This document shows, piece by piece, positions 1-10,982 of a DNA stretch of 64,000 nt. The DNA comes from Apium graveolens (taxonomy: Eukaryota; Streptophyta; Magnoliopsida; Apiales; Apiaceae): assembly GCF_009905375.1 (NCBI RefSeq), contig NC_133653.1, forward strand, positions 62,251,956 to 62,315,955, read 5' to 3'. The translations under genes were made by a program, and so were the position numbers. Position 1 is the stretch's first letter; each line of letters starts with the position of its first letter. The notes under the pieces are model-generated. The model saw only the letters and a list, made by a program, of their open reading frames with translations, had not been told where the DNA came from and did no database searches.

Positions 1-2560
1 ATTGAATTCAAGTCCCTTAATACCAAGAAATATAGTGATAATTTTGGCGGTATTAGGCTTCATCTCAACTATATCACCACTGTGAGCTCTGTACTTAAGA
101 TAGTATGGCCTGTCAGACTTTACAGAGTTAAGTTTCTTTTGCCTTTCAATATCATATTTTAAATAACTGGCAGCACCATCTGTTGATCTGTTTTTCAATT
201 GAAGTAGAAATAACACATGTTGCAATTCTTCAAAGTACTTCAAACGGATAGCATTCTTTCTAATCTGGAATACCCTCCCATCTGTCATGAAATATAGCAT
301 GATATCTTCTTTCAGTACAGAGTGGTAGACCATTTGTACAGACTCCAGTTGATTCAATCTTTCAGGAGTTGTTCCTACTCCTGGTTCACTCAAAGAAGTT
401 GGATCAGAGGTAGTATTATTTACTCTCTTTTCTTTAGAACTACCCAATCCGGATTTGTCTCTAGCTTCCTTTCCTCGAATAACTCTTGTTTCAAAACCAC
501 TTGATGTAGTCTTCAAAAGTTGAGTAGATTGTTGAGCTTTAGTAAACCCAGGTAGTAGAAGTTTTGAAGGTTTAACATGAGCAATGTCAGAGGTTTCCTT
601 TTCTTTATCTTCTGATATCAAGCCCACTTGAGCTCTGTCAGAGGTTGCTTGCTTCATTGTAATATCAGAATTTACTAAGTCCTGATCTTGAACAACATAA
701 GCTCTGTCATAGGTTGTTTGAATATTCTTCTTCTTCAAAATCAGACTAGTATCTTCATCTGATTTTGCTTCCAGATCCATGATTGGCCTATATATCTTTA
801 CAGGTTCAATAATTTTTGCTTTACCCTTGGATCTAGGATCAACTTCCACTTGTGATTTGGCTTTGGATTTATATTTGATTGCCTCAGAGTTTGTCTTCTC
901 TTTAATCACAATGCGCTTAGGCTTAGGTGGTTTCTTTGCAATAACTTGAGCTTTAGACTTGGATTTGACATTTTCCTGCTTTAAGTCTGGCTTCTTCTTC
1001 CTTCAGACTTTCAAAGTTTGTTAACTAGAACTCATCCTTTTACCAGTATCAGAATTTGTTCTTCTCCCAGCATCAGAACTTGTTCTCTGTGTAGAAGTTC
1101 CTGTTTTCCTAGATAAAGAGCCTTTTCCTTGACCATGACCTCTACCCCTTTCATAGTTTCCCTGGTCATCATTATCATCATCCTTACCCTTCAGTGGTTG
1201 ATCAATTTTGCATTTGGACTTAATCACTTTCTCCCCATTTTTGGCATCATCAGGTAATAGGAGAGAGACAAGCAATTCCACAGAGTTTTGGATTTCAATG
1301 AGTTAATCTTGTTGAGCAGCTTAATTCTTCAAAATATCAGATATTTGAGCTTGCTGCTTTTCTTGAGTCTTTTCTATGTACCCAATGCGGTCAAAGACTG
1401 GCTTAAAAAACCTGTTCTTTTCCAATTTGACATTCATGTCCTGCTGAATTAGTGTTTCTTGAATTTTGTTCACCTTGGCTTGAGTTATTGAGTGTTGACC
1501 TTGAAGGTACCTTGTACCCAATGCAGTAACTCTGAGCTGTGCTTTGGAATCATCATTCATAAGCATCTCATTAGCTTTAGCCAGGTGCTCAGTAAGAATA
1601 TTTGCAGTAGGAACAAAATCAACTTTGTTCCACTCCTTGATCCATTCTTGTCCTCTTGGAGTTTCACTCCAAGGTACTGGTACATCCCCTCTCAAAAACT
1701 TCTTAATCAAATCAGCTTTATTAACTGCTGGTAAAGGTGCATGTCCTGAAGGACCAGCTGCATCAGTATTTTCATTTATAGCAGCTTCACCAGTAGTGTC
1801 AACATTTGCAGCATCAGAACTTACAGAGCCTGCAGAATCAGCTTCCTCTGATAAAATGATAGTGTGTGAGGCTATAAAGGTTTTAAAATCATCCTCTAAG
1901 TTCTGATCAACATCCAAATTCTGATGCTCACCTAATATCTGAACTTCATCATCTAGATTCAGAAGAGGTGTTGTTGGAATATCTGCATTGAGATTAGCAT
2001 CTAAAATTGGTGTTGTTGGTGGAGTATGTTGAGGAATGGTTGGAGCTTCTAAGTACAGAACTTCAGGCACACTCAAGTTGTGAATGTCTATTTCAGCACT
2101 TGTAGCTGTAGTTTCAGCATGTACTTGATCAATGATAGGTGACACAGGAGGTGTAGGCACTCTGTCTTGAGCAGTTTCTTCAGCTTGAATTGGTGACAGT
2201 GGTGGTGTAGATACAGTGGCTTCAGCAAATTCTGGTTGTATAGATGGAAGGGAATCAATCATGATTGGCTCATTTGGGATCAGAGATCCCTGATCCCCTT
2301 CCTTAGCTACTGCTTACACATCCTCTGAATCTGACTCAACTGTGTCCCTGTTAGCTCTTTGTTTCTTCCATCTCTTCAAGGGTGGAGAGACAGTGGGAGC
2401 TTTGTCATCAAAAATTATCTTTCTAAGCCTTTTGAGTGGCCTAGGACTCCCAGTTTCTTGAACTTTCTGAGAAGAGACCTTCTCAGCTACTTTTGCAACA
2501 GGTTCTAATGTTTGAACCTGTACCTCAATTCTTTCCTCAAATCATCAAAATGTATTATTG
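1..2560 (-). pseudogene. S1 3' accessory ORF, N-terminally deleted and broken
   Basis: This is the S1 copy of the long ORF that follows pol in this family. The longest open piece (1321-2262, 313 residues) is an acidic, Pro/Thr/Ser-rich linker followed by a helical part. The piece at 1021-1281 continues into a basic Gly/Arg/Ser-rich tract. Positions 1-900 encode the conserved C-terminal domain found in S3, with motifs such as YFMTDGRV and KYFEEL. Several stops and frameshifts break it. The first ~380 residues present in S3 are absent here, and coding similarity stops near 2560. The function is unknown. Conserved protein similarity to S3 shows that it was once a real gene of the element. Confidence 0.7.
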
Positions 2561-2835
2561 ACCATTATTAAATCAAAATATTCATCACAGGATAAAGTTT
2601 AAAAATGATGAAGTAAAGATTAACAAATTGCAATTAAAACATGCACAATCACATAATTTTAGGATAATTTGAGAACCAAAGACCAAATCTTGCAATTTTA
2701 AAGGAAATTTCATTAATATATCAGATGAGTACATTTCATGAAATTTATCGATTACATGCCAAAATTACAAGATAGTCCTATTCTTAGAATTCTTAACATC
2801 AACAACCTTAGTCCTAGTCTAAGAAGACCTAACGA
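2561..2835. other. S1 spacer between accessory ORF remnant and small ORF
   Basis: This is AT-rich DNA with no ORF. It corresponds to part of the spacer in S3 between the small ORF and the accessory ORF, shortened by the deletion that removed the accessory N-terminus. Confidence 0.5.
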
Positions 2836-3102
2836 CTAGCTTCTTCTGCTGCTGACGAAGAGCACTGCAAGACGGATGATCCATTTTTGCTGATGGAGAG
2901 CTTCTCTCCTTTCCTCTTCCAGACGATCACAATGGAGATGATAGTCCATATAAAAGAATAAGAGGTCTGTGTGAACCTCTTCTGGAACTGAGGTCCAGAT
3001 CTCTTTAGGAATGACAGTTACATGCCACTCCTGTCGCCAATCATCACAACTCAACTCGATATTAAAAGTATCATAGTTCAGGAGCAAGTTGAAACGAACC
3101 AT
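2836..3102 (-). CDS. Small conserved accessory protein of S1 (88 aa), unknown function
   Basis: This is an intact 88-residue ORF with no family that I recognise. It aligns over its full length, without gaps until the last residues, with the ORF at 19046-19315 in S3. Both keep MVR at the start, NY-TFN, QEWHVT, LLFFYMDYH and LEEER, and both end in a basic tail. Most differences are conservative (F/Y, I/M, D/E, K/R, V/I). The ATG sits in a strong plant context (AAACCATGG). A CTATTTAAA box lies about 75 bases upstream, followed by a C/A-rich leader typical of plant mRNAs. There is no signal peptide or clear membrane segment; it looks like a small soluble helical protein. It stays open in an element that has lost pol, which suggests either recent decay of the rest or selection on this ORF. 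Confidence 0.6.
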   Translation of the reverse strand: MVRFNLLLNYDTFNIELSCDDWRQEWHVTVIPKEIWTSVPEEVHTDLLFFYMDYHLHCDRLEEERREALHQQKWIIRLAVLFVSSRRS

Positions 3103-3173
3103 GGTTTTGATGAGTATGTAAAAAGAGTGAGTTTGTGAGAAAATGGAAGATGTATTGGCTGGAATGAATAGTT

Positions 3174-3186
3174 GGTTTAAATAGCC
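3174..3186 (-). promoter_or_regulatory. TATA-like box upstream of S1 small ORF
   Basis: The minus strand reads GGCTATTTAAACC about 75 bases before the ATG at 3102, with ATTGG (a CCAAT-type sequence) just upstream. The same arrangement occurs in S3 at 19396-19407, so a separate internal promoter is plausible. Usage is inferred. Confidence 0.45.
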
Positions 3187-4446
3187 AATAGAATACCAAG
3201 AGACACGAGGAGTATTTAATAATTACAGGTAAAAATAATGATACCTCGTCTCCCTAGACCAATGTGTAATAATAACAATCAATAAAAGATCTAAAGCCAG
3301 AGTTAATGGGCACGAGAAATAAGTAATGATTACTATGCACATGCAGGTTTTCAAAAAGAAAATCGTTCCCACTAAAAAAATGATTATAACTGTCTTTATT
3401 TCACATAAACTAATATTCTGATAAAATATAACCGTTCAAGTGTTGACTTAAAAATAAGTCAAGTAAATAAATATTGCCACGTAAGCATCGGAACTTGATT
3501 AATATCAGAATTTAAAAGTCATCAGAATATGGCTTCTTAACCCAAAAAGTGAATGTTTATTTCTGTAATTCTTCACACAAATACTGATATGGTTTCCTCA
3601 GAACTTAATCATCAGATCTTCTATTAGAACTTGTCCTCAGAATTTATGCAACTGACACTTAAACTGTTCATCTAAAACAACATTGATCACCACAGTAATT
3701 TTCATCATTCATATGGAGTGTAAGTGTGTGCATTAATCTAAATATCAGACAAAGAGTAAAGTCTGATTCACTTCAGTACATCTTAGAAATAAGGCATAAC
3801 TAAGAACTTTGTTCAAAATCCGTCATTAGTCTGAAGTCTACTATAGAATGAGTTCATGCATGAGTCCACCTCAACTGTTTTGTGCTCATTTTATGCATCT
3901 TTTGAAATTCCATTTTACAGTGGCTTCTCAGTGTAAGTGAGTCATGACTGCTTATCAGAATTTATTCTGTTATCAGAGTATTTCTCCAATAATCAGAGAA
4001 TGTGAAAAGTCACCAAGAAAATTTTATTTTGCTTTTCTAATGCATATTACTTAATATCAGCAATGCACTTGGGTCTTCCCTTCCACATATGTTTTTCTCT
4101 AGATCTCAAAGGAGTACCTGATAATTATTTCATTTCTTTTCTTTTTCTTTTGATAAGTGAGGCTTATCAACACTTAGTACACCCATAAGATTTACAAACA
4201 TCAGAACTTAACAGATAAGAAGCACCATTCTAGTTTTTGACTTAGTAATAAGATACACAAAGTAAACCTAACCAAGCTCAAAATCAGAATTTGCTTGTGT
4301 CAAAAGATTTCCACATAAATAATTACTTCAAACATGGGATCTTTAGTATATTAAAGACTACTAGGTCAGCATCTAGCACAGTTATCCTCATTGGATTGAA
4401 TAGTTACAAAAACATTCATATCACTATCAGAGTTTAGAAATTCACA
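3187..4446. other. S1 gene-poor region between pol remnant and small ORF
   Basis: There is no coding sequence here. It is closely similar to 19440-20630 of S3. It is dotted with the short motif TCAGAAYTTA and variants, for example near 3500, 3600, 3655, 3955, 4200 and 4285. It probably forms the pol 3' UTR and upstream control region of the small ORF. Confidence 0.5.
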
Positions 4447-4641
4447 TCAGACAACTTTTTCAATGATGACATTCCCAAGATTGATATTGCCATATCCCAG
4501 AGTTTTTCCCATGTTGCCATCTCCATAAGAAACTCCTGGGCTAGCTTTCTCCACAAAGTCTGATAGCAGGGCTTTGTTTCCAATCATATGTCCTGAACAT
4601 CCACTGTCCAGAACAAGGATGTTTTTCCTGTTGCCCTGCAA
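4447..4641 (-). pseudogene. S1 aspartic protease N-terminus, truncated
   Basis: This is a 64-residue piece of a copia-type retropepsin with the active-site motif LDSGCSGHM near its start. It follows gag in the same frame after the same two stop codons (TAG at 4654-4656, TGA at 4642-4644) seen in S3. After 64 residues it runs straight into the gene-poor 3' region at about 4447-4455. That junction marks the internal deletion that removed the rest of pol. Confidence 0.8.
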
Positions 4642-4653
4642 TCACAAAGACCA

Positions 4654-6985
4654 CTAATGATTAGTTTTAAGGACCCAGACTTGCTTGGATCCTTTGGCCT
4701 TATTAAGTTTGTTAACATTTGTAGCGGATTTAACATCAGAGTTTATGTTAACATTTTTCTTATCAGAATTTACAGTATCAGACTTTGCATCAGAACTTAC
4801 ACTGGAAGGAATAATGCTAACTTTCTTTAAAGAATACTTTATTTGATAATAATCATAGTACAAACTATGATATTCCTTACAAGTATAAATGGAATGCCAT
4901 AAACTACCACAATGAAAACAAGGATTTTGTGGCTTAAACCTAACAGACCGACTTTTAACTCCTGACTTAGAAGGTAAGGAGTTTATATTCTTATTCTTCC
5001 TGCAAAAAGAAGCCAGATGGTTAGAATTTCCACAGTTATAGCATTTCTTTCTAGGAGCATTAGGAACAGGCATAAAATTATTGCTTTTATTCACACCTTC
5101 CTTTCCATTCCTATTTTTTTAGGTGGTTTTACCTTGTTTACATTCTTAATCTCTTTTAGCTTATACTTAAGCTGCTTCTTTGTCATTAAGCCTATGTTAA
5201 CTTCAATTGTCTTATCCTGTTTCAATTTATCAAAAGTTGACTCTGCCTTAACTTCTGTCTCAGTATCTTTCATCTTTTCAGAATCAGACTTTACAGATTT
5301 AGCTACAAACTTAACAGGATTTAACTTTGGCTTAGTAGTATGTTTAACAATAATTGGCTTAATTTATTCAGTTCCTGTTTCACTTTTATCATCTCCATAA
5401 CCTAAGCCCTCTTTCCAGTTTCCACTACTTAATAAATTCTGAGTTGTTCTGCCAAAGTTAGTCCAAGTCCTGATAATCTCTCTTTCCTTTTCTAACTCAG
5501 TTTTTAGAGATTGATTCAATTTTAACACTTCATCTCTAACATAAAAAGCATCATCTCTTTCTTTCTGAGTTTGATGGAACATAACTAACTCTTTTTCTAA
5601 ATAGTCATTCCTTTTATTAAAAGCCATATTTTAAGAAGTTAACCTATCACAAGTTAAAGTCTGATCTCTATAACTAATGAATATGGTTTTAAGATAAGAT
5701 CTCAACTCAGTAATATAATCAGTATGAAAAGTATAAGTTATTTGAGGTAACTTTAACTCAGAAGCTTCAGAACTGCTATCAGCATTTGCCATCAAGGCAT
5801 AGTTCACCTCATCCAACTTTTCTTCTTTGTGACAAGTGCCTTGCCTTTGTCACCTTTTCCTTTCTTGCAATCAGGAGATATATGGCCTTTCTCACCACAA
5901 TTGTAGCATTTAACATTTGAGTAATCTCCTCTGTCAGACTTTCCAGCTTTGCCTTCAGATTTTATGAATCCCTTCTTATCAGAACTTCCACTTTTCCTGG
6001 AAAACTTCTTTCCCCTTCTGAATTTCCTGTAGGCTATCTTTGTGATACCCTTCACCATAAGAGCACACAATTTCATCATCTATTCCTCAGCATCAATCTC
6101 AGATAGAATTTCAGTCTCCGAATCCTCATCACAATCAGAACTTGATGACTCAGTATCAGATTTTGTGATGAGAGCCTTTCCTTTGCCTTTCTTTGAGACA
6201 ACCACTTTGGGGGATTCCTCATCAGCCTTTAGAGCAACTGTTCTTGACTTTCTCTCATGCCTCTTATTTCTTTGATCCATCTCAAGTTCATAAGTTTTGA
6301 GCATACCATAAATTTCATCAAGAGTAGTTTCATCAAGAGCATAGTTGTCTCTTATAGTAGTTGCCTTCAAATCCCAACTTTCAGGAAGAGCTAAAAGGAA
6401 TTTAAGATTAGTATCTTCAAGATCATATTCCTTATCCACCAGTGACAGATCATTCAAGAGTTTGACAAATCTATCATATAAACCAGTTAATGACTCATCA
6501 GGTTTTGAGTCAAAGTGCTCATACTCTTGAGTGAGTATAGTCCTCCTGTTCTTCTTAATTGAATCAGTTCCCTGGTATCTTGTCTCCAAGGCATCCCATA
6601 TCTCCTTTGCAGTCTTGCAGTTAATTACCCTGTTTGACATGACTTTATCAATGGCACTATGCATCAAATGCCTTACCTTTGTATCCTTGGCAATAGATGA
6701 GATATCTTTAGCTGTATACTCACTTTTCTCCTTTGGTACAGTCTGTGCTGGTTGATCTGCAGCTACAACAGAGAGCTTGGTTGGCTTATGTGGACCTTCA
6801 TTAATTCTGTCAAGGTATTCTAGATCTGTAGCTTCCAGAAACATAGTCATCCTCACTTTCCATATGGGATACTCAGAAGGTTTCAGTATGGGAACACTAA
6901 TAGTCTCATATCGATTATGGATTTGAGTCTTTGGAGTTTCTTCAGTTTTGGTGGGCTTGGTTGGAGTTTTCTCTTCTTCAGACAT
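4654..6985 (-). pseudogene. S1 gag polyprotein, broken
   Basis: This is a Sirevirus-type gag. The N-terminal 301 residues (6080-6985) are open and contain the UBN2-like core (WKVRM near the start, AKEIWDALE, LPESWDLKATTIRD). A nonsense codon at 6077-6079 follows. The continuing pieces at 5804-6079, 5631-5816, 5364-5627, 5091-5273 and 4654-5094 carry a first CCHC knuckle (CYNCGEKGHISPDC), a coiled-coil stretch, then two more CCHC-type motifs. At least two frameshifts or stops separate the pieces. The start ATG at 6985 matches that of S3 gag. Gag would form the virus-like particle and bind RNA; this copy cannot make the whole protein. Confidence 0.85.
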
Positions 6986-7024
6986 GATTATTTTGGATCT
7001 TTACTGTATATGTGTTAACAGATT

Positions 7025-7036
7025 GCTCTAATACCA
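7025..7036 (-). promoter_or_regulatory. S1 primer-binding site (tRNA-iMet type, one mismatch)
   Basis: The minus strand reads TGGTATTAGAGC two bases inside the LTR border. The usual plant iMet complement is TGGTATCAGAGC, so one base differs. Reverse transcription starts here. Confidence 0.8.
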
Positions 7037-7038
7037 CT

Positions 7039-7652
7039 TGTTAGGTCACACACACTGTAGAAGGGGGTTGAATACAGTGTATACTACAATCAAACCGAAT
7101 TAAGAACACAAGTATGAAATACAGAATAATCTTATTAATAAAACAGTATTACAATGTAACCGTTTTCTCTCAGTGATGAACAAATATCACGAGAGCTGCT
7201 AGAGTTACAATGGATAATATTCTCGATTATGATAACACTTATAGTGTAAATCCTATGTTGTGTTTATATAGACACACAGTTAAAAGATAAACTTCTATTT
7301 GATATCGAACATAAGTCTGCATCCTAAAATATATCAACTAGTTATCTTTTCTTCCAAGTATTCTATTCTTCATAGATTTCTTCTCCATGCATATCCCTTC
7401 TTGTGTTTGTCTTAATCTTCTTTCCTTTAATCAGTCGCCTTTCTTATCTGAATGTCTTCTTAAGTCCTGATATTATCTCCTGATAAATATCTTCTGATAT
7501 CTTAAGTTATGATAACTTAAGTTCTGATATCTTAAGTTCTGACTTCAGTATAAGTACTGATTTCCAGTTAAGTCCTGATTTGTCCTGTTAGTTAAGATCT
7601 GAAAATTAAACACAAATCATTATTAGACATGACATCACAAATATATCTAACA
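7039..7652 (-). repeat. S1 5' LTR (614 bp)
   Basis: On the minus strand the LTR starts TGTTAGATATATT and ends in CCTAACA; on the plus strand it begins TGTTAGGTCACACACACTG. It aligns throughout with the S3 LTRs. A TATA-like GTCTATATAAAC lies on the minus strand near 7260. The stretch near 7450-7600 is a cluster of TTAAGTTCTGATA-like motifs. Confidence 0.9.
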
Positions 7653-7921
7653 TTCTGAAAGAGAAATGTCTGTGCTACAATGAAGATTCTTCTCATCCAA
7701 GGGTAATCAGACTTGGTGATGGTTTAGAAAGAAATCACATCTCAGCACTTAGGACTGCAATCTACCAGATTGGTAGTCAGGGTGAAGAATTGAAGCAAGT
7801 CAAAGCTACACTATCTCAAGTTCTGAGGAATAAAGAAGAAAAACTGATATCAAACTTTGTCAAGAATCACTTTGGATTCAGATTGACTCAGCAAGATTGG
7901 TTAAAGCTACAAGGATTGTAA
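7653..7921 (+). pseudogene. C-terminal tail of the accessory ORF of element S2
   Basis: The plus frame ends in TAA at 7919-7921 and encodes the extreme C-terminus of the same accessory protein as S3 14604-14800. The segments LRTAIYQIG and LKQVKATLSQ align with LRAAIFQIG and LKDAKRRMID. It is cut on its left by S1. With the PPT and LTR that follow, it shows a third element in this window carrying the accessory gene. Confidence 0.75.
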
Positions 7922-8019
7922 GTTGTAGTTAGTTGTCTTATTAAACTCTCATTGCATTTGTACTTAAATGTTTTTGACATCATCAAATCTATTAACTTGT
8001 ATATTTTTCATAATTTACA

Positions 8020-8032
8020 AGTTGGGGGAGAT
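8020..8032 (+). promoter_or_regulatory. S2 polypurine tract
   Basis: AGTTGGGGGAGAT lies directly before the LTR start at 8033. The same purine run precedes the S3 3' LTR (minus strand, 14399-14411). It is the plus-strand primer site in reverse transcription. Confidence 0.85.
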
Positions 8033-8604
8033 TGTTAGATATATTTGAGATGTCATGTCTAATCTGATTTGTGTTTAGTTTTCAGAACTTAACAACAAGA
8101 CTTATCAGGACTTACTGAAATCAGAACTTACTGAAGTCAGAATTTAATATCAGAACTTAAGGCGTCAGAAGATATATATCAGAACTTAAGTGCGGGAAGA
8201 CTTTAGATAAGGAATGCGGCTGATTTACAGGAGAAGATTTAGACTAAAACAAAAGAAGATATGCATGAAGAGTTAGAGGACTAGAAGACTTGTAGAAGAT
8301 ATCTGATTAATATATTTTAGGAGACAAAATTATATTCCATATCAATTAGAAGATATCTTGTAACTGTGTACTATATAAACACAGCTTAGAGTTTACATTA
8401 TATGTGTTATCATTATCGAGAAGATTATACATTGTAACCTAACAGCTCGTAGTGATATTGTTCATCACTGAGAGAGAACAACAGTTCTATTGTAACAGAG
8501 TTTATTTGAATATACTTGATCTTTGTTACATACTTGTGTTGAAATCGATTTGATTGTATAAACACTATATTCAACCCCCTTCTATAGTGTTGTGTGACCT
8601 AACA
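8033..8604 (+). repeat. S2 3' LTR (572 bp)
   Basis: It starts TGTTAGATATATTTGAG and ends CCTAACA, in the same family as the S1 and S3 LTRs but in plus orientation. It contains repeated TCAGAACTTA motifs (8080-8190) and a TATA-like CTATATAAACAC near 8371. It is shorter and more diverged than the S3 LTRs. Confidence 0.85.
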
Positions 8605-9361
8605 CAATGATAACAGTAATCGCCACATAGCCTCATTTTTGGTTAAGTAAAGTATGTGTAGTACTGTGGTCGCCAAAGAACTAATTAACTACCTACCCCA
8701 TGTTTCCAAGGAGTCGCCACAGAGCCTATAGTACCTGGTCATCACAGAATCCTCAACCACTATTTTATTGATTCATTCAATCTATTTGTGTGGTTAAAAT
8801 TGAGCCATACATTTGAATTGAATAAAAAGTGTACACATCTGCAACAGAAGCATTCAAGTTATTGGATTAATTTTCTGTTCATCTTCTCTCCCAAGAGAGG
8901 TGAAAAATAGCAACAAAGATTTTCAGAGAAGCTCAAGTTTTTTGTATATCCGTGTAACTTCTCACCGGAGTAACGTTATAATGCCCGATTTAATTCTTGT
9001 ATATTCTTAGGGTCATTATAATCGTTACCCGGTAATTAAATCCTAGTACAAACAAAAGTTAGATCATTGTATATGATTTGATTTGTAAATCATTGTATAA
9101 GCCATAAACTTTGTTGTTCTTAGATTGTAACTGGTTAATTTATTTACCGGAGTGTAGTAACACCCCTCGAGGATTTATATATGATTATACACTTCCCTGA
9201 ATATCTTGTGTCCTCGTTTTATATTCCCAAACACTATTCACCTCAAGAACACATAACCACTAACCGAGCACTAAATCTATATTCTCTAAAGATTCGAAAG
9301 AATTTTTAATTTAGTGATTATCGTATTCAACCCCCCTTATACGATAATTCGGGACCTAACA
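8605..9361 (+). repeat. Truncated 5' LTR of element D
   Basis: The right border is clear: it ends in GGGACCTAACA at 9361, followed by TT and a primer-binding site. The left border is not visible and is probably cut by S2. The internal text resembles copia LTR ends (TATTCAACCCCCCTTATACG). A short motif GTCGCCACAGAG or a variant recurs between 8620 and 8750. Confidence 0.6.
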
Positions 9362-9363
9362 AT

Positions 9364-9375
9364 TGGTATCAGAAC
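9364..9375 (+). promoter_or_regulatory. Primer-binding site of element D
   Basis: TGGTATCAGAAC follows the LTR end by two bases. It differs by one base from the iMet-type TGGTATCAGAGC. Confidence 0.65.
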
Positions 9376-9399
9376 TGACTGATTGATACACAAATCAGG

Positions 9400-9830
9400 A
9401 TCCTTAAATTAATTTATTTTATTAATTTTGATTTACATAAATTTATTTTGTAAATTTAATTTAGCAAATTTATTTTATAAATTTAATTTAAATAAATTTA
9501 TTATATGAACTTGATTTAAATAAATTTATTTTTTAAATTTGACTAAATTAATTTATTACTTAAATTTTAGTAAATAAAAATTTTTAATTTAATTTTTTTT
9601 CCTATTAATAACTTCCATTTCAGTGGTTTAGTTCGTTCGTTTAGGTGACCATTTTTGTTTTGGAACCTTCACAGTCACAGACAATCACCTAGTAAACTTG
9701 TGAATTGGCAGCAAATGGATGGTGTATTCACTCACAAAACAAAAACAATACAACGCAACTTAAGTTTGTGGCAACTCTGTCAACTAAGTGCTAGGCGCGC
9801 GCGGGAATTATTACCTGTCAATCAGGATAC
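9400..9830. repeat. Diverged direct repeat, copy 1
   Basis: The stretch begins with AT-rich AATTTATTTTATAAATTTA-like repeats and continues into a mixed segment with GTTTTGG, CAAAACAAAAAC and GGCAGC. The same order recurs at 10270-10720. No ORF is present. It may be a diverged duplication of the element D leader. Confidence 0.45.
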
Positions 9831-10269
9831 CTGACTTCCCCAAAACATGTTCATATACATGTTTTTTTACCGAAAGGCATGTTTTTTTACCGAAAGGCAT
9901 GTTTTTTATCAATTAAATATAATAAAATTTAATAAATAATTATTATACTAATATATAGTGCATTTGAATACAAAATTAAAGTTAGTTGACTGTGATAACG
10001 AAATATCATCATAATAACATTTTAGATATTAAAATATATGTAAATACTTTAAAATTATATTTGTTATTTCTGGATATTTTTAATATTAAAATAATTATTA
10101 AAAAATAAAAAAAATTAGTAAAAAGGTATGCCGAATCATGAAAATTTATGTCTGGATAATTAACGTCATGGCATGCCCATCCTGACATGCCCGTGCCGCT
10201 GTGACAAGCACTCTCCTTCCGATTCAAGAAATTATACTTTGGCAGCTTTATTTACTGTTAGCTAGCTGG
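9831..10269. other. Non-coding AT-rich stretch
   Basis: There is a short tandem repeat of about 20 bp (CATGTTTTTTTACCGAAAGG, two copies) around 9868-9910. No gene or RNA is recognisable, and small ORFs on either strand look random. Confidence 0.4.
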
Positions 10270-10720
10270 TGTAAGGCCTTGATAAAATAAAATTTATTTT
10301 ATTAATTTCGTTTACATAAAATTGATTTAGAAAATTTATCTTATAAAATTATTTATATAAGTTTATTGTATGAACTTAATTTAAATAAATTTATTTTATA
10401 AATTTATCTAAATTAATTTATCACTTAAATTTTAGTGAATAAAAATTTTAATTTTAATTTATTTTCGAGGCTGCCAGTTTTGTGCTACCAGTTCATTTGG
10501 CACCTTCAGTTCATTTGTTTGTTTTGGCACCTCCACTAACAAAAGAGTATACATGTATTTGGGAAGAAATTGGATGGCAGTCTTAACACAAAAACAAACA
10601 TCATCATCCAGAGATGCACGCGCAGAGTAAACAAAAAAAAGAAATTGGCAGCTCTGAGGTTAAGCTACACGCGTGCTTAAACATCGCCAGTAGAAGCCCC
10701 GCGCGGAAGTTATCGCCCGG
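10270..10720. repeat. Diverged direct repeat, copy 2
   Basis: It parallels 9400-9830: an AT-rich part ending near TTTTAGTGAATAAAAATTTT, then GCCAGTTTTG, TTTGGCACCT and GGCAGCTCTGAGG. The copies clearly share an origin but are well diverged. Confidence 0.45.
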
Positions 10721-10973
10721 GTTGACAGCTGGTATAACACTCGCGGGAGTATAGTTCACAGCCTTCGGATACACGCGGGATCGTATAGGTGATTGGTCGC
10801 CACAGGAGAGGTTTTATTTTTTCTCTAAGGCATATTTCTCCTGTAATTGGCAGCAAAATGTTCAGTAGTCGCCATACACATAAAGGAGTCACCGTAGACG
10901 CAGAAACTGAAATTTTCTAAGACATTATCACCTGTGGTCGCCAGAGAAGTTACACAGTTGCCGGTCACTACTT

Positions 10974-10982
10974 AACTAATTT
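10974..10982. repeat. 9-bp target-site duplication, left
   Basis: AACTAATTT is repeated exactly at 11815-11823 on the other side of the inverted-repeat element. Nine bases is the Mutator-type length. Confidence 0.8.

Larger units (their letters stand above)
1..7652 (-). mobile_element. Sirevirus-like Ty1/copia element S1, partial, pol-deleted
   Basis: This is a minus-strand LTR retrotransposon whose 3' LTR lies before the window start. Reading from high to low coordinates it has a 5' LTR, PBS, gag, the start of the aspartic protease, a gene-poor stretch, a small ORF and the remains of a long accessory ORF. Compared with the complete relative S3 in this window it lacks about 3.3 kb: the rest of AP and all of IN, RT and RNase H. 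It also lacks the N-terminal part of the accessory ORF. The three-zinc-knuckle gag, iMet-type PBS and post-pol ORFs fit the Sirevirus (SIRE/Maximus) group. It cannot move without proteins from another copy. It sits directly against a fragment of a plus-strand relative at 7653, so it probably inserted into that element. No TSD can be checked because the left end is outside the window. Confidence 0.85.
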
